Assembly: GCA_032358255.1 (NCBI GenBank)
Contig: JAULBX010025941.1
Span: forward strand, 128,321-192,320
DNA length: 64,000 bases
DNA from: Heterotrichella gracilis
Taxonomy: Eukaryota; Sar; Xanthophyceae; Tribonematales; Xanthonemataceae
Direction of reading: 5' to 3'
The notes under the pieces were generated by a model. That model was given only the letters and a program-made list of their open reading frames with translations, made no database searches and was not told where the DNA came from. Positions 11,001-21,522 of the stretch are shown here, one piece after another. The position numbers and the translations under genes were made by a program. The number at the start of each line of letters is the position of its first letter. Position 1 is the stretch's first letter.

Positions 11001-13034
11001 TATTGGGGACCATGGGCTCATCGCGCTGCTGTGGCGGGCATTCATCCCAAACCTCGTCTCACCCCCAGAGCCTGCCTCTCAGCGGCCTGCAACTTGGGCC
11101 CCCTAGCACCCCCATGATGGGGGCCCCATCCACCACCTCATCGCCACCCCACCCTTCCCCACCCCCCAGAGCCTGTCCCGCCGCGGCCTCCACGGCACCG
11201 GGCTCGAGGTGTGCAAGCTGCTCCTGGGGCTTGAGCCCAGCGACCCCATGGGCGGGCTGTTCTACCTGGACTACCTGGCCATCCGAGCAAACAAGGGGGA
11301 GTATTTGATGCGGTTTGCGGCGGAGTACTCGGGCGATCTGTCGCTCCCCCTGCTGCCCAACTATGCGTATTCTCTCCCCCTGGCGCGGCTGCGCATGGCG
11401 GCGGGGGGCGGGGGGGCGCAGCGGGCGAGGGGTGGGGGTGGTGCTCCCCCTGCGGTTGATGAGGAGGGGATGTCGCCCATGGAGGCGCTGACGCAGGTGG
11501 GGGTTTAGGGTTTTAGTTAAGGGTTTATGATTTCGTTTTTTTGCCTTTTAACATGGAGGCACTGACGCAGGTGGGGTGGGTGGGCGCAGGGGCACTGATC
11601 CCGGTGTTATGGAGAGAGGATCACCAATCGGTGGCCTTTGGAATGTTAGAAGTGAAGTAGAGTTATGTAGATCCCAGGTCTGATGCCCCTGTTAGTCACC
11701 CTCCATAAATCGTCCTGGCTTGTCCACTTGAACAGTGTTTGTTTACTCCTTAGAATCCACTCCGCTTCAAGGAGAAATAATCACTGTTCAAGCAACCAAG
11801 CCAGGCAGCTTTATGGAGGGTGACAGAGGGGCACTTACCTGGCATCAGAGCTGGAATGCACTCCCATCACTCTAAGTATTGGCAGGGTCTGCCTCACTCA
11901 CCTCCCCTCCCCCCTTCTTCCCTCCCCTCCTGCAGGCTGTCCAGCTTTTCCCCCTGGTGGCTGTTCAGCTGGTGGCCAAGGTGCGTGAGGGGGGGGCGGC
12001 GCGGGAGGGGGCCTGGGATCGCCTCCTGTCCCTGCCACTGCTTGCCGACAGTGGGGATGGCGGCAGCGCCTCGCTTTCGCACCTTGTTGCAATATATGTG
12101 GAGAGGAATCATGCGCTGTGGAAGGTGGGTTGGTGGATCGGTTTGTGGAAAGGGGTGCATTCTCGTCTTGAGTAATTGATGGGAGCGGAATGGAACTGAT
12201 GCGTGCATGATTCAACTTTGAAACTGGTATAAAGCGCGTGGTGAGCATCAAGAATGGTCAATAACGTGCAGCGTTTTGCATTATGTTAAATTGCCTTGTC
12301 GATCTCGATTTTGTGCCAGAACGCCTGTGCGTCACTCAACACCCCACCCCCACCCCCGCAGGCCCCCGACGCCCTGTCATGGCTGCGCCAGGCATGCGAG
12401 GCAGCCGCTGCCCCCTCCAGCGCACCAGAGGCCGCCAACTGGGCTGCTGTGTGCGGGGAGGTGTTCCCCCCCTCGCAAATAAACCACTTCCGCCACCTGC
12501 GCCTGTTTGACTTCACGGATTCTGCTGCCGCGCTGCCTGCGGACCAGATCCGTGCGGCGCTGGATGATGATGGGGTGGTGGGGCCGCAGGGTGAGACTGG
12601 GAATGGGTGTGGGTGGGAGGGTGTGTGGCGGGGTCATGGTTATGTCAGCAGCGCATCAGGCGCTGCGATTGTGGATGCACCATTAAATTCTGCAATGTTT
12701 GTCTTAATGCCAGCATATGCCTGGTAAAAGTCACAACATTCACGTGCCAGTTTTGCACACACTAATTTCACAAGCACATGCAAACCCGTCCCACACCACC
12801 CTCCCCTTCCCCCGCGCAGCCGGCCCCGCAGCCAACCTCGACCCCGCTGAGCTGGCGGAGCTTCAGCAGCAGCTGGCAACCATGCGCGGCCTGAGCGACG
12901 AGGAGGTTGCTGGTGCCAACCCGCTGATCATGCTGCTGCGCTCGCTGCTGCCCTGGGTGAATGCAGGCAGGCAGCCGGTGTATGGGGGCGAGGAAGGGGC
13001 GGGAGGGGGGGGAGAGGAGGGGGACGCTGAGTAG
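8040..13034 (+). CDS. TCF25: TCF25 family protein (Nulp1/Rqc1, ribosome quality control)
   Basis: Ten exons: 8040-8204, 8664-8879, 9128-9293, 9823-10016, 10292-10402, 10718-10882, 11170-11496, 11936-12124, 12362-12590 and 12820-13034. They sum to 1977 nt (658 aa) with consistent phases. The start has the family's basic opening (ASRQLQRLRAQQEQQR), then an acidic run, a Lys-rich stretch (KAKRKKKKKG) and the EDIDAILQEL block. The TCF25 core follows, with PNQVARLVAEHPYHVEALLAM, WHHAFNPSTGACRL, SRRGLHGTGLEVCKLLLGLEP and LFYLDYLAIR. In yeast the homologue Rqc1 acts with Ltn1 and Rqc2 on stalled 60S subunits; the mammalian name, transcription factor 25, is historical. The acceptor at 8664 was chosen because it keeps phase 0. 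Exon 7 carries a Gly-rich insertion. Introns 3, 6 and 7 hold decayed copies of adjacent exon edges, and intron 7 holds a long hairpin. Confidence 0.93.
9574..9842 (+). repeat. Copy of TCF25 exon 4 acceptor within intron 3
   Basis: The real acceptor and exon start (CACCCCAGGCGCCTCCCG, about 9815-9832) recurs at about 9579-9596 in the upstream intron. A second pair of related blocks, built on GCTTGCATGCTG, is at 9441-9470 and 9609-9636, so the intron seems built from duplicated segments. Confidence 0.75.
11061..11193 (+). repeat. Copy of TCF25 exon 7 acceptor within intron 6
   Basis: The real junction (CCCCCAGAGCCTG, at about 11163) has a copy about 98 bases upstream at 11062 that keeps the polypyrimidine-CAG and about 30 bases of decayed exon. 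Using the upstream copy would change the protein, and only the downstream copy joins the TCF25 core. Confidence 0.75.
11479..11576 (+). repeat. Copy of TCF25 exon 7 donor within intron 7
   Basis: CATGGAGGCGCTGACGCAGG with its GTGGG donor (11479-11502) is repeated with one change in the exon part at 11552-11576. Telomere-like TTTAGGG-type sequence (11502-11530) lies between the copies. Confidence 0.85.
11675..11847. repeat. Long foldback hairpin (about 170 nt) in TCF25 intron 7
   Basis: Two arms are complementary over about 60 bases. GTCACCCTCCATAAA (11695-11709) pairs perfectly with 11810-11824, and CTTGAACAGTG (11727-11737) pairs with 11782-11792. CTGGCTTG pairs with the AAGCCAG block near 11800. 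Partial pairing continues outward (CCAGGTCTGATG against CATCAGAGCTGG) and inward (ACTCCTT against AAGGAG), leaving a short loop. It could be a foldback MITE or a hairpin small-RNA precursor. Confidence 0.85.
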
Positions 13035-13720
13035 GATGGATTGGGGAGGTAGAGTGCTCTAGTACGCTGGAGGAGGACGGTCTGCGTGCTTGGATGTACG
13101 TGGTGGCGCAAGGAGGTGCAGCTGGGACAACTATTATTACATTTGTGTCGTGTTGCCTATGGTAAGCGCTGGATGGGCACGGTTATTGAGGCTATTTTGG
13201 CGTCAGATTGTAGGCTGATCATTGGATGGTTGGTCTCAGGCTTGCTCATGCGCAGCCGCTGGTTCAGTTACAGTTCATTGCAGTGAGGCCTGCAAAACCT
13301 TGCACTGGCAGCACATTGTCATTCAACCCAGGATGGCATGTTTTCAAGGGCCTGGCAATGACTGGACTTTCAGTAGTGATCGTAGGGTTGCAATATTCCA
13401 CTCTGCGCTTGTAAAAGGCTCAAGCTTGTAAAACCGTCCTATCCAGGCTGAACTGCTGACTCCTGTCAGTGAGTCCTCCGAAGACTTGACGGAAAGTATT
13501 TGCGGTACTAGACGTCAGGCTGCTTGCATGCATGCCAGTCACTGACTGGCACTCAGCGGTGCTCTCGGAGTCGGAGTTCTGCATTATTCTTAAAGCCTCT
13601 AATAAGTGAGACTTATCACCTTCTATAAAGTTTTGCCCAAAACCTGTGACAGTCATAGAAATGGATTGTGGCAGTCAAGACTCTTGAGCGAGCGACTTTG
13701 GGTGGCGCACTGTCATCTAG
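13035..13720. other. TCF25 3' region; no gene seen
   Basis: This covers the 3' UTR of TCF25 and then intergenic DNA up to the retrotransposon fragment. Short open frames have no recognisable content. A 17-base palindrome built on GCCAGTCACTGACTGGC lies near 13540. Nothing else is supportable. Confidence 0.5.
13410..13431 (+). promoter_or_regulatory. Two TGTAA polyadenylation signals, TCF25
   Basis: TGTAA occurs at 13410-13414 and 13427-13431, about 380-400 bases after the stop, within a repeated GCTTGTAAAA. TGTAA is the established chlorophyte polyadenylation signal; use here is inferred. Confidence 0.5.
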
Positions 13721-14925
13721 AAGAAAGAAAGAAAGAAAGGGAACGCACAGAGGCGTAGTTAGGGGGCCACTGGCTCGCACCAGGGCACCACACCAGCCAG
13801 AACGGCTGGTCAGGGATAGGCCTTGAGGCCTACTTAGCCAATGCCCGCAGGCATGGCATGCAAAAGGGTGTGGCGTTTAGTGTACACAGCATAGGAACCT
13901 TGAATAGCAATGAGTTGCAACTCAGGAATCAGGTTGGCAATCACGCTTGGGGCTAAACCAATAGCAGTAAGGGCGTCAAACGTAGAAACTGGGACAATGC
14001 CGGTGTTGTCAATAACGAGTGCATGGCAGGTTACTCTCCAGCCAGCGTCTGTAAGGTGGGTAGCCAGGCCAACAGGTCTGAGATGGGTGGCCAGTCCTGT
14101 GTGTTGGTTGAGTGCTCCAACGACTGTGCGATGAATTCCAAATTTATTGGGGCACTTGACCTCTAGGAGATGAATGTGGTGGTCCTTGCGGCGGGCTCGG
14201 GGCAGGGTTGTGGTCCGAGTATGCAGATCATTTTTGTCAGCATGAGTGATCATGATAATATCAGGCTTGGTGGTCTGGTGCTGAGGGGGAACTAGCCAGA
14301 TTGGGAGCTGCGTGTAACGGGGTGGGTGAGTTTCTGCATCTGTGAGCAGCAGGCAATTGCCAACGTTGGAACTCTCTATGGCAGTGGAGATGGAGTGAGC
14401 AAGGTTGCCGTGCCGGGCTATGATAAGGGCATGGACCGCGGGGTGTTTGCATGCTCCAAGACAGTGGGCAATGCCATCTGGAAGACGGCATAGAGGACAA
14501 GGGGGAGCCGGGCTGGCTGACTGGCTGCTGTACCGTTGTTGCAATGCTGTTGTCCACAATGTGCCATATCGAGTGTTGTTTACAAACCTGCGTTGTTTGT
14601 GGGGTAGAGAAGAGCCTTTCATACGTGGTATACTAGAGTGGCAGAGGCCTTTGCCTGGCAGCGTGGTGTCAGCTAGCTTTTTGAGATACCCATGATAGCT
14701 GTTTTCATTCTTTGTAGCTCGCTTCCACAGGTGTTGGTACGTTGTCTTAGCTGTAAGCTTGTTGACATGGGATTGCAAATCGTCAACTTCCCAAAGTTCT
14801 CCGTCAGCCTTGTCGTATGACAGCCAGGAGGAGCCTCGACCCGCGTTGGGAAAAGCGGTAAACTCAGCATCGGTTTCGGTAGTGCCGGGCGGCATGCAGA
14901 CATGCGATGGATAGAGCTACCCACA
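13721..14925 (-). mobile_element. 5'-truncated non-LTR retrotransposon with restriction-like endonuclease end
   Basis: The fragment holds the 3' part of a LINE-type ORF and ends, on the minus strand, in a (TTTC)n tail at 13738-13722. Microsatellite tails are common at the 3' ends of such elements. The reverse transcriptase is absent, as expected after 5' truncation. It lies between the convergent 3' ends of TCF25 and the P4H gene. I did not find a clear target-site duplication, so the outer limits are approximate. Confidence 0.75.
13834..14895 (-). pseudogene. Retrotransposon ORF C-terminus: CCHC finger and PD-(D/E)XK-type endonuclease
   Basis: An uninterrupted 353-codon frame. Around residue 135 it has Cys-x2-Cys-x7-His-x4-Cys (CPLCRLPDGIAHCLGAC), the spacing of the R2-clade finger, followed by an RHG element like the RHN motif of that clade. 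Further on come KPDII and, about 30 residues later, LLEVKCP, which fits the PD...ExK core of the restriction-like endonucleases of R2/R4/NeSL/CRE and Dualen (RandI) elements. The upstream reverse transcriptase is missing, so this remnant could not transpose by itself. The open frame suggests a fairly recent insertion. Clade placement is inferred from motif spacing only. Confidence 0.75.
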
Positions 14926-14947
14926 AATTGTTATATACCTACTACCA

Positions 14948-14952
14948 TTACA
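14948..14952 (-). promoter_or_regulatory. TGTAA polyadenylation signal, P4H gene
   Basis: TGTAA on the minus strand, about 166 bases downstream of the P4H stop codon. Inferred from motif and position. Confidence 0.45.
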
Positions 14953-15117
14953 TGTGGCCCAGTGGGCAGCCCTAGCTGCTATCATGAGCAAATTTTGGCT
15001 GTGACAGACAGATTCGACTCCACGCTGGCTGACCCTAATGCTGTGACGGCCAGCAGGCTCAGCCTGCCAGCGGTGGCACCTCAGCCACCATATACGGTAT
15101 CGCAGGAGGGCCTTGCT

Positions 15118-18100
15118 TTAAAGCCCCGCTGGGCTTGTGGCGCAAGCTAGCGCCGCTTCCTGCGCATCTTGCTGCTTCAGCCAGCGGGAGGCGATCCACT
15201 TGTTGCCTGAAACCACGGGCTCTGCCGCGTGCAGTGAAGCCTTGTCCTCCACGCTGTTGGGCAGGCGAGACCTGCACATGGGACCATGGCAGTCACAAGG
15301 TGGCCATTTCCGGCATGTGGTGACTTGAACAGGTGGGTCTATAGTAGGCATTAGAAACGCAGGGTTGTATGGCTTTTGAATGCCAAGAGTTCTGCCCGCT
15401 GTGCATGCAGACCCTGGCCAGCATGCCAAGGGTAATGTAGTATTACTGCGATACTTCCTTTCAAATTGCGTGCGTAAAGCGAGCGCCAGGCAGATCACAG
15501 CTGTCAGCCCTGTTCAACCCTAAGGGTATTGCGTGCAGGTGAGAAGGCAAAGCTCTCATTGGGTACACCATCCTACATGCATGCAATGCACATCATGCCT
15601 CCAGGTCAACATGAGTACAATCAAATGGTTATTATGGTTATTATATGGTAACCAGGGTAAGTTCAGATGTTACCCGTGAGGCACCAGAACACCATAAGTA
15701 CCAAATCACCGCGAGTACGTACCAGAACACAATGGCTGCTCCGCGGCGGGGGTACACGCGCAGGCCCGGGTTGGTTGTCAGCCAGTGAGGGTCATTGGTG
15801 TGGCGGTAGGTGGGAGTGGCACCCACCACCCGCTGCCTGCCCTCAGCCTGCAGCTCCTGCACTGTCTCGTGTGGGGGGCAGCCGGTGGCGCGGGGGAAGA
15901 AGGTGGCGCCCCCCTCAGGGGTGTTGCTGCGTGGCGGGCTGATGGTTGGGGAGTGGGGGGGGCGCAGGGGTGTACACAAGGGGGGGTAAGCCTTGCATAC
16001 ACTACGTTCCTAGGCGCGCAACAAACCACCAAGTGCTGGGCATATATGCATTGGATGTACATTGGCCTAAATTGACAGTACGTGCTGTTGGATGAGCAGC
16101 ATGCATCAGCATTAATTTGCCAAAGCTAGCCAAGAAGAATTGCCTTACCACAGGTAGACCAGGCATGTTGCTGCACGCTTGTTGCAATCCCCCGCCTTGT
16201 TGTCGTAATGCTCTGCGTAGAACTCGGTGGGGTTGTACCTGCATCGGGTTTGCAAGTTCATGGGGACACCATGTGATGCTGCATCCTTGCCCTGCAGGTC
16301 ACATTGCAGTAACGCACATGCTGCGCCACATGCCGCATGACACACATTGTGGGCCACTGAGTGAACACCTTGTGCACAAAGACTGCTGGTAACCAGGATC
16401 CTTCACAGCATGTTCTCGCATATGCACTGCCACTCATTATCAATGATTTGCATGTACAAAGCCCACCACTGGCTATGGATGGCAACACTGTTGTCACAAT
16501 TCCTCCACGGCGGAGCCCATGTCGCCTCACCTCACTATCTGCACCGCCGCTGACAGCATGAGGTCATCGCTGCTGGGCCTGATGCCAGGCACTGTGTCCA
16601 GCAGCACGCGCATTTTGCTGTCCAGGTTGAGCACGCGCGGGTCAAGTGCCTTGCGCCCGGTGAGGAAGGCGCCGGAGGAGGTGCGCGACTGGGTCTCGGT
16701 GCCTGGTGTGGTTGGATGTGCCACATGTTGAACATGGGTAAGATGGTGTGGTGGTGATGGTGTGAGTCCGCTGTTGGTGCGGTGCACAGTCCAAATGCAG
16801 GAATACACTCAGCGTCAATAAATTCAAATTCGAACAATTGATGCCATTGCAAGCAAACGACTTGATAACATAAGAAATGAGTTCTGCAATGAACACCACT
16901 CAGCAAAAGCTCACATGTCTTTGCAAGTTAATGGGTTTGGATGGGGCCAAGTTTGTATCTTCACATGGTAGCAGAAAACAGCTAGCTGGTACCACATGGC
17001 AATGGCGGTGTAGCATGCGCACCTGTAGATACCCTGCTCCGCTGCAGCTCAGGCCCGCCCAGGTCCACGAGGGCCTGCCCACACACATGGCACATAATAC
17101 ATCTATACGTTCCGCTGACTGACACAATCACTGTTCTGCAATGTTGATTGAGGATGCCGTTGGTGCTGCATGTTGGTGAGTGGGATATAGAAATATGTTC
17201 ATTTGAACACACCATCTCATGTGCAACAAGGCCCAGTAAGCTTGCAATGCGGCTGATGCTCCCAACACCATGCCGCCCACGCATGTCCCCTGCCACCCAC
17301 CTGGCACTCCCCCCGCGTGAGGAAGTCCTGGATGTACACCAGGCGCGGCCGATTGCTGATAACCACTGCCAGCGGCGCATGGCTGAGCAGGATACCGGTG
17401 TAGGGCCCCACGTGCGCAAAGGTAGTGGTGTGGTGGAAGGTGCAGGATGCGCTCAAGCTGCCGCCTGCGGAGAAGTGCTCCAGGTCCTCCATTGCCAGCA
17501 GCTCCTGGATGCCTGCATTGTTAAATACTTGTCAATACTATATAACCTCCAGCTGGAATCTGCTCTACGCATGCTTGGATGTACACAATGCATGCATGCC
17601 ACGCACGGGTACACATACCTGGGAGGCGCTTAAGCCAAATTTCACATAGGTTTAGGCAACACAGGCAACCATTGAATGGGTGCTGCAAAATTTAACGGAA
17701 AGCATTATTGCATAAATATTTTATCAGTGCTGCATGCTATATATGTGCTTGCAGATGGAAAAGCAAAATGTCATTGACGCATGTGGGTATCCATACACCG
17801 GGGGAATCTGGGCAGCACCATTCTTACATGAGCCGCTGCGAGTAATCTATTACACTGCTGCTTGTAGCATCATTGCATCACCACTATACCCAGGCAGATT
17901 ACAGCACAGCCTTCAACTCACCCCAGGCAGGCTCATCGGGCGTTAAGACATGTGACAGGCGCATGGCGATGCCCCTGCAGCCGCGGGGGCAGGCCACCCC
18001 ATGCGCGTGGCCCACCCGCAGGGTGAACTCACAGAACACCGCTGCCACCTCTGGCCTGCGCAGCCTGGTGTCCTGGCTCTCAAGGTACAGGGAGATGTGG

Positions 18101-19151
18101 TTGGGGCTGAGGTCAAAGGGGAACCAGGTCAGGCGCCTGCACACACAGCGGGTAGAAGATGGGATGTGAAAGGAAAAACATTTCGTGGACATTGTGTTGC
18201 ATCCAGTAAACGGTGTTGCGCCTTCTGGAAGATTAGCAGGAGTAATAAACAGCATATCTGGAAAACAACATTGAGTATATTTTACCATGACTGTGTGATG
18301 GGCCTTTGGTTGTCTGCAAGCTGCTGCTGGGACACAAACTCCTGGGAAACCAGGCGAGGGAAGTCGTTGTGCACATCTTCTGGAACCGCGCACTGGGTGG
18401 CCATGCCAGCGCTGCCTGGGCCTGCCATCCCTTGGAAAGCATTCAGATCCACTGTCCATGCTACCTTCAGCCCTGCATGATAGGGCCGTGGCATTTGTCA
18501 GTCTTGGCATTTCATTTCCTGGGGGAATTGTTATATTGTGATAAACTTTTGCACGCATTTTGAAATGCAAGTGGGCAGTGCATACCTGGTGTGTACATGG
18601 CTTCATCGGATTCTGTTCCCAACGGCCTGCCATTGACTTCACCCACATTGACCAGTGCTACACCAGCACGCTTCCGCTTTCTTGAACCATCAGCTGCACA
18701 CCGTGTGACAAAAGGACAATGTCATGTGCATGTGTTGTTTGTTTGCGTGGCAGGGCGTCTGTATTGAAATTCTGCAACCCATCCAATCAGGTTGAGCTTT
18801 TCAAATGAGGATGATGGTACCAAATAACGCCATACAATATTATTAACCGGTGAACGTTTTGTTTACCATTGGAAACAATCAGCAGCTGATTCCCACTGCG
18901 GTGCACATCCATTCATGCGTGGCAGGCATGGTCATTGGCACTGGCAGGCATGGGAATGATTGCTCACCCTGTAGCGGGGGAGGGCCTGCGCGCCGCCATT
19001 CAGGTCCAAGCGCCTTAGCACCTTCCTGGAGCAAGGCCCTCTCATGCATATCCTGTGCATCAGCAGAGTCAAATGACGCACAGTCAGGAATCGCGTCATG
19101 GTCACCAGGGATAGTGTAGCTTCTCAGTGACTTGCTGCAAGCTGAACCCAT
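15118..19151 (-). CDS. MATH domain-prolyl 4-hydroxylase fusion
   Basis: Ten exons: 19151-18968, 18693-18586, 18472-18286, 18136-17922, 17512-17301, 17074-17023, 16702-16531, 16238-16149, 15938-15723 and 15271-15118. They total 1590 nt (529 aa) with every phase in agreement. The C-terminal part (about 286-529) is an Fe(II)/2-oxoglutarate prolyl 4-hydroxylase: YIQDFLTRGEC, RTSSGAFL, His387-x-Asp389 in EFYAEHYDNK, distal His493 in ASLHAAEPVV and 2-oxoglutarate Lys503 in GNKW. Residues about 98-265 match the MATH fold: VAWTVDLNAF, WRLTWFPF, HISLYLES, then PAWGIQELLAMEDL. The first ATG of the open frame gives MGSACSKS, an N-myristoylation pattern with a Cys for palmitoylation; there is no signal peptide or membrane anchor, unlike most plant and algal P4Hs, which sit in the ER/Golgi. 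A membrane-tethered or cytosolic enzyme acting on a MATH-selected substrate is inferred. P4H is certain, the MATH part likely. Confidence 0.88.
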
Positions 19152-21522
19152 TTTTCTGGAGAAGAGCCTCTTTGCCACCAGTTGCACAGGCACTGCGCGG
19201 TGCAGCAGAATGAGGTGCTGCAGCTACTGTCAGTTACAGTGGCCAGGCTGGCCAAGTTGGATGTCTTGACAGTCCCAGTGAGCCGAAACCCTTCCTGGTA
19301 TATGCAGACCAATGAGAAAGGCTTTGATCCCACTCAGTCTGAGAGGTTGCAAATGGTAGCATCAGCTGAATAGTGCCAATCTTCTTGAAAGTCTACTCTC
19401 AGAAGGCTGTAGGAGTTGCAGAAACTTCTACGAGCTCTTGGCGCAGGCTGCTGAGCAACTTCTACAATGTGGCTCCCCAACCTTGTTAGGACCGGTTATT
19501 TGCACTGAACCGGTGCAGGTAATCAGCTTGCAATAGAAACGGTAGTCCTCGTGGCCATAGGGCTGAGGACGCAAGCAATCGGCCTTCAAACGTTACGAAA
19601 CGTTGCAAGTCACACGGTGTCCAAGAGCGTACTAACAGGAGCAGACGTTCATAAGGATTCGCCAGTGCTACCCACTTGGTCACATCTCCTGTTGCAGGCA
19701 AGCCTTGCAAGTAGATTGGACAGGGATATGAAGTATGCAACTGGGCACTTGCAATGGGCCCTTGCAATGGGTCCTTGAAGTGTTACAACAGCAATTTCCA
19801 TGTGTTGTGTCTTTTGGGGCAGTCTCAAACTTTCAAGGGGTAAAAGGGACATCAGGAAGATTGGGTGTTCAACTGGGCAACTTGCCCTGTGGGCGGCACC
19901 ATCATGGTGATGTTTGTTTTAAACGCATTGGCCGGCCCAACACCATGCCACAACCACTGTGACAACCAGTGCTCCACCTGCTTGTTGCTAGAGCGCGACA
20001 TTATCGGTACATTGTTGGCAATCGACTGCATACCGGTGCGTGGCAACGTGTTTGCACATGTTGACCATGTTGCTGCCAGGTTGAATTCATGTTGGCTGTG
20101 CCAGAGAACAGAACCTGATCATCAGTGCAGTGCATCATCCTGTACAGGTTGATTGGACCGCCCTAGTGTCACAGTGCTCATGTCAGCGTACCCTGGCGCA
20201 CTCTCATGGCGCTCCGTGGATGTCCCTCAATCCCTCCAACTCTTTCCCGGCATACATTGCCCATTGCATGCCAGCCCCTGACTTGAAATCATGTACACTG
20301 ATGGCGCATGTGCAGCGCGCACTGCGTGAGCCACCCAGCGCAGTCAAAATGAAGCATGGCATGTGGACAAGAGGCGAGCCCAATACGTGACTCCAGATAT
20401 GTTGAATATAGAGTTTAAAAAGTGGCAGTTCTGCAGCGACCTGGCAATATGTGGCTATCACCTTGTTGCTTACTTGACAAGCATTAAATATCAGGGATTA
20501 TCTTTAAGCGATTAAACTGCCAATAAACACGCAATGCACATGTGGGTCCATGCCGCCTCCGGGCTGCATGGGATATTGCAGCTCCTAATAGTAGGCCTTC
20601 AGCCACCATTGATGCAGAACCCCCCGCGGCTGCCTATGGGTATCCCTGCAGAATGTCACGCCTGCCATTCAAGCAATTTCCTGTGACACATGCACCCTCA
20701 TCCCTGCTCTGCAACGGGACGCAGTGCACTACTTCGAATGGAGGTTCCCATCATTTATACCACCAAAAAGGTGTGTTTCTTATCCCATTGCAGATCGGCA
20801 TATGGCGCTGCATACCATCAAGGCCTCTGCTGCCACGGCGTAAGTCCACAGGAGGCCATTTTGGGCTTACAGTTTGGGTTGCACTTGTGGTATGGGTTTG
20901 CAATGGCATTTGAAATGCTCACTGCCTTTTCATGCAGAAGATTGCAGTGGAATGGTTAATGCGGCATTTCATGGAGATTAAACAATTTACGCTCCCCCAG
21001 CATGCTGACAGTCAACACGCATTCACCAGTTTTACAAAACGCCACCAATTTGAACGCTACAATGGCTTAACCTGTCTATCACGCAGCTAAGCTCAGAATT
21101 CCAAGTTGACTGGCCAAATTGCCATGGCAGAGACAAGGGAACCTTTCTGGGGACTTGGGGCATGTTTCTGGGAACTTCCTGGGCAGTCAGCACATCCCAA
21201 TGCAAAGGTGACCTGGCAGGAGGCAACTCACGTGGACCCCCAGTGGGGCGTCCACATGGCAAGCCAGGAAATGTGGCGGCCAATCAAACGAGGATGACGC
21301 AGCAAGTTTCCGAACACCTACAAAGGCGTAGGCTTGGCTTTGCCCAAGCAGAAACGCCTATCAAGGCGAATCACCCTGCACTTACTGTTCTCGAGCTTTA
21401 CGAGCTTGGTACTGTGTAAGAGTGAACATCCGGTGTGGTTGTCGCGGTGTCGGGGTTGTTTGACAGCTGGACCCTGGTTGGTTTAGGTAAAGGTGCAAGC
21501 GCCCCACGGGCTGGTATCGGCG
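19152..21522. promoter_or_regulatory. Divergent intergenic region, P4H / XDH
   Basis: About 2.4 kb between two head-to-head start codons, expected to hold both promoters and possibly an extra 5' exon of the P4H gene. I see no coding stretch that can be joined to either gene. A short tandem repeat of a CTTGCAATGGG unit is at about 19746-19775. Nothing else is recognisable. Confidence 0.5.

Noticed and set aside
13834-14895. Host nuclease gene
   Set aside because: Finger spacing, RH element, endonuclease core and (TTTC)n tail together indicate a retrotransposon remnant; domestication remains only a possibility.
15118-19151. Two adjacent genes, MATH protein and P4H
   Set aside because: The exon at 17512-17301 contains both the end of the MATH part and the start of the P4H core in one frame.
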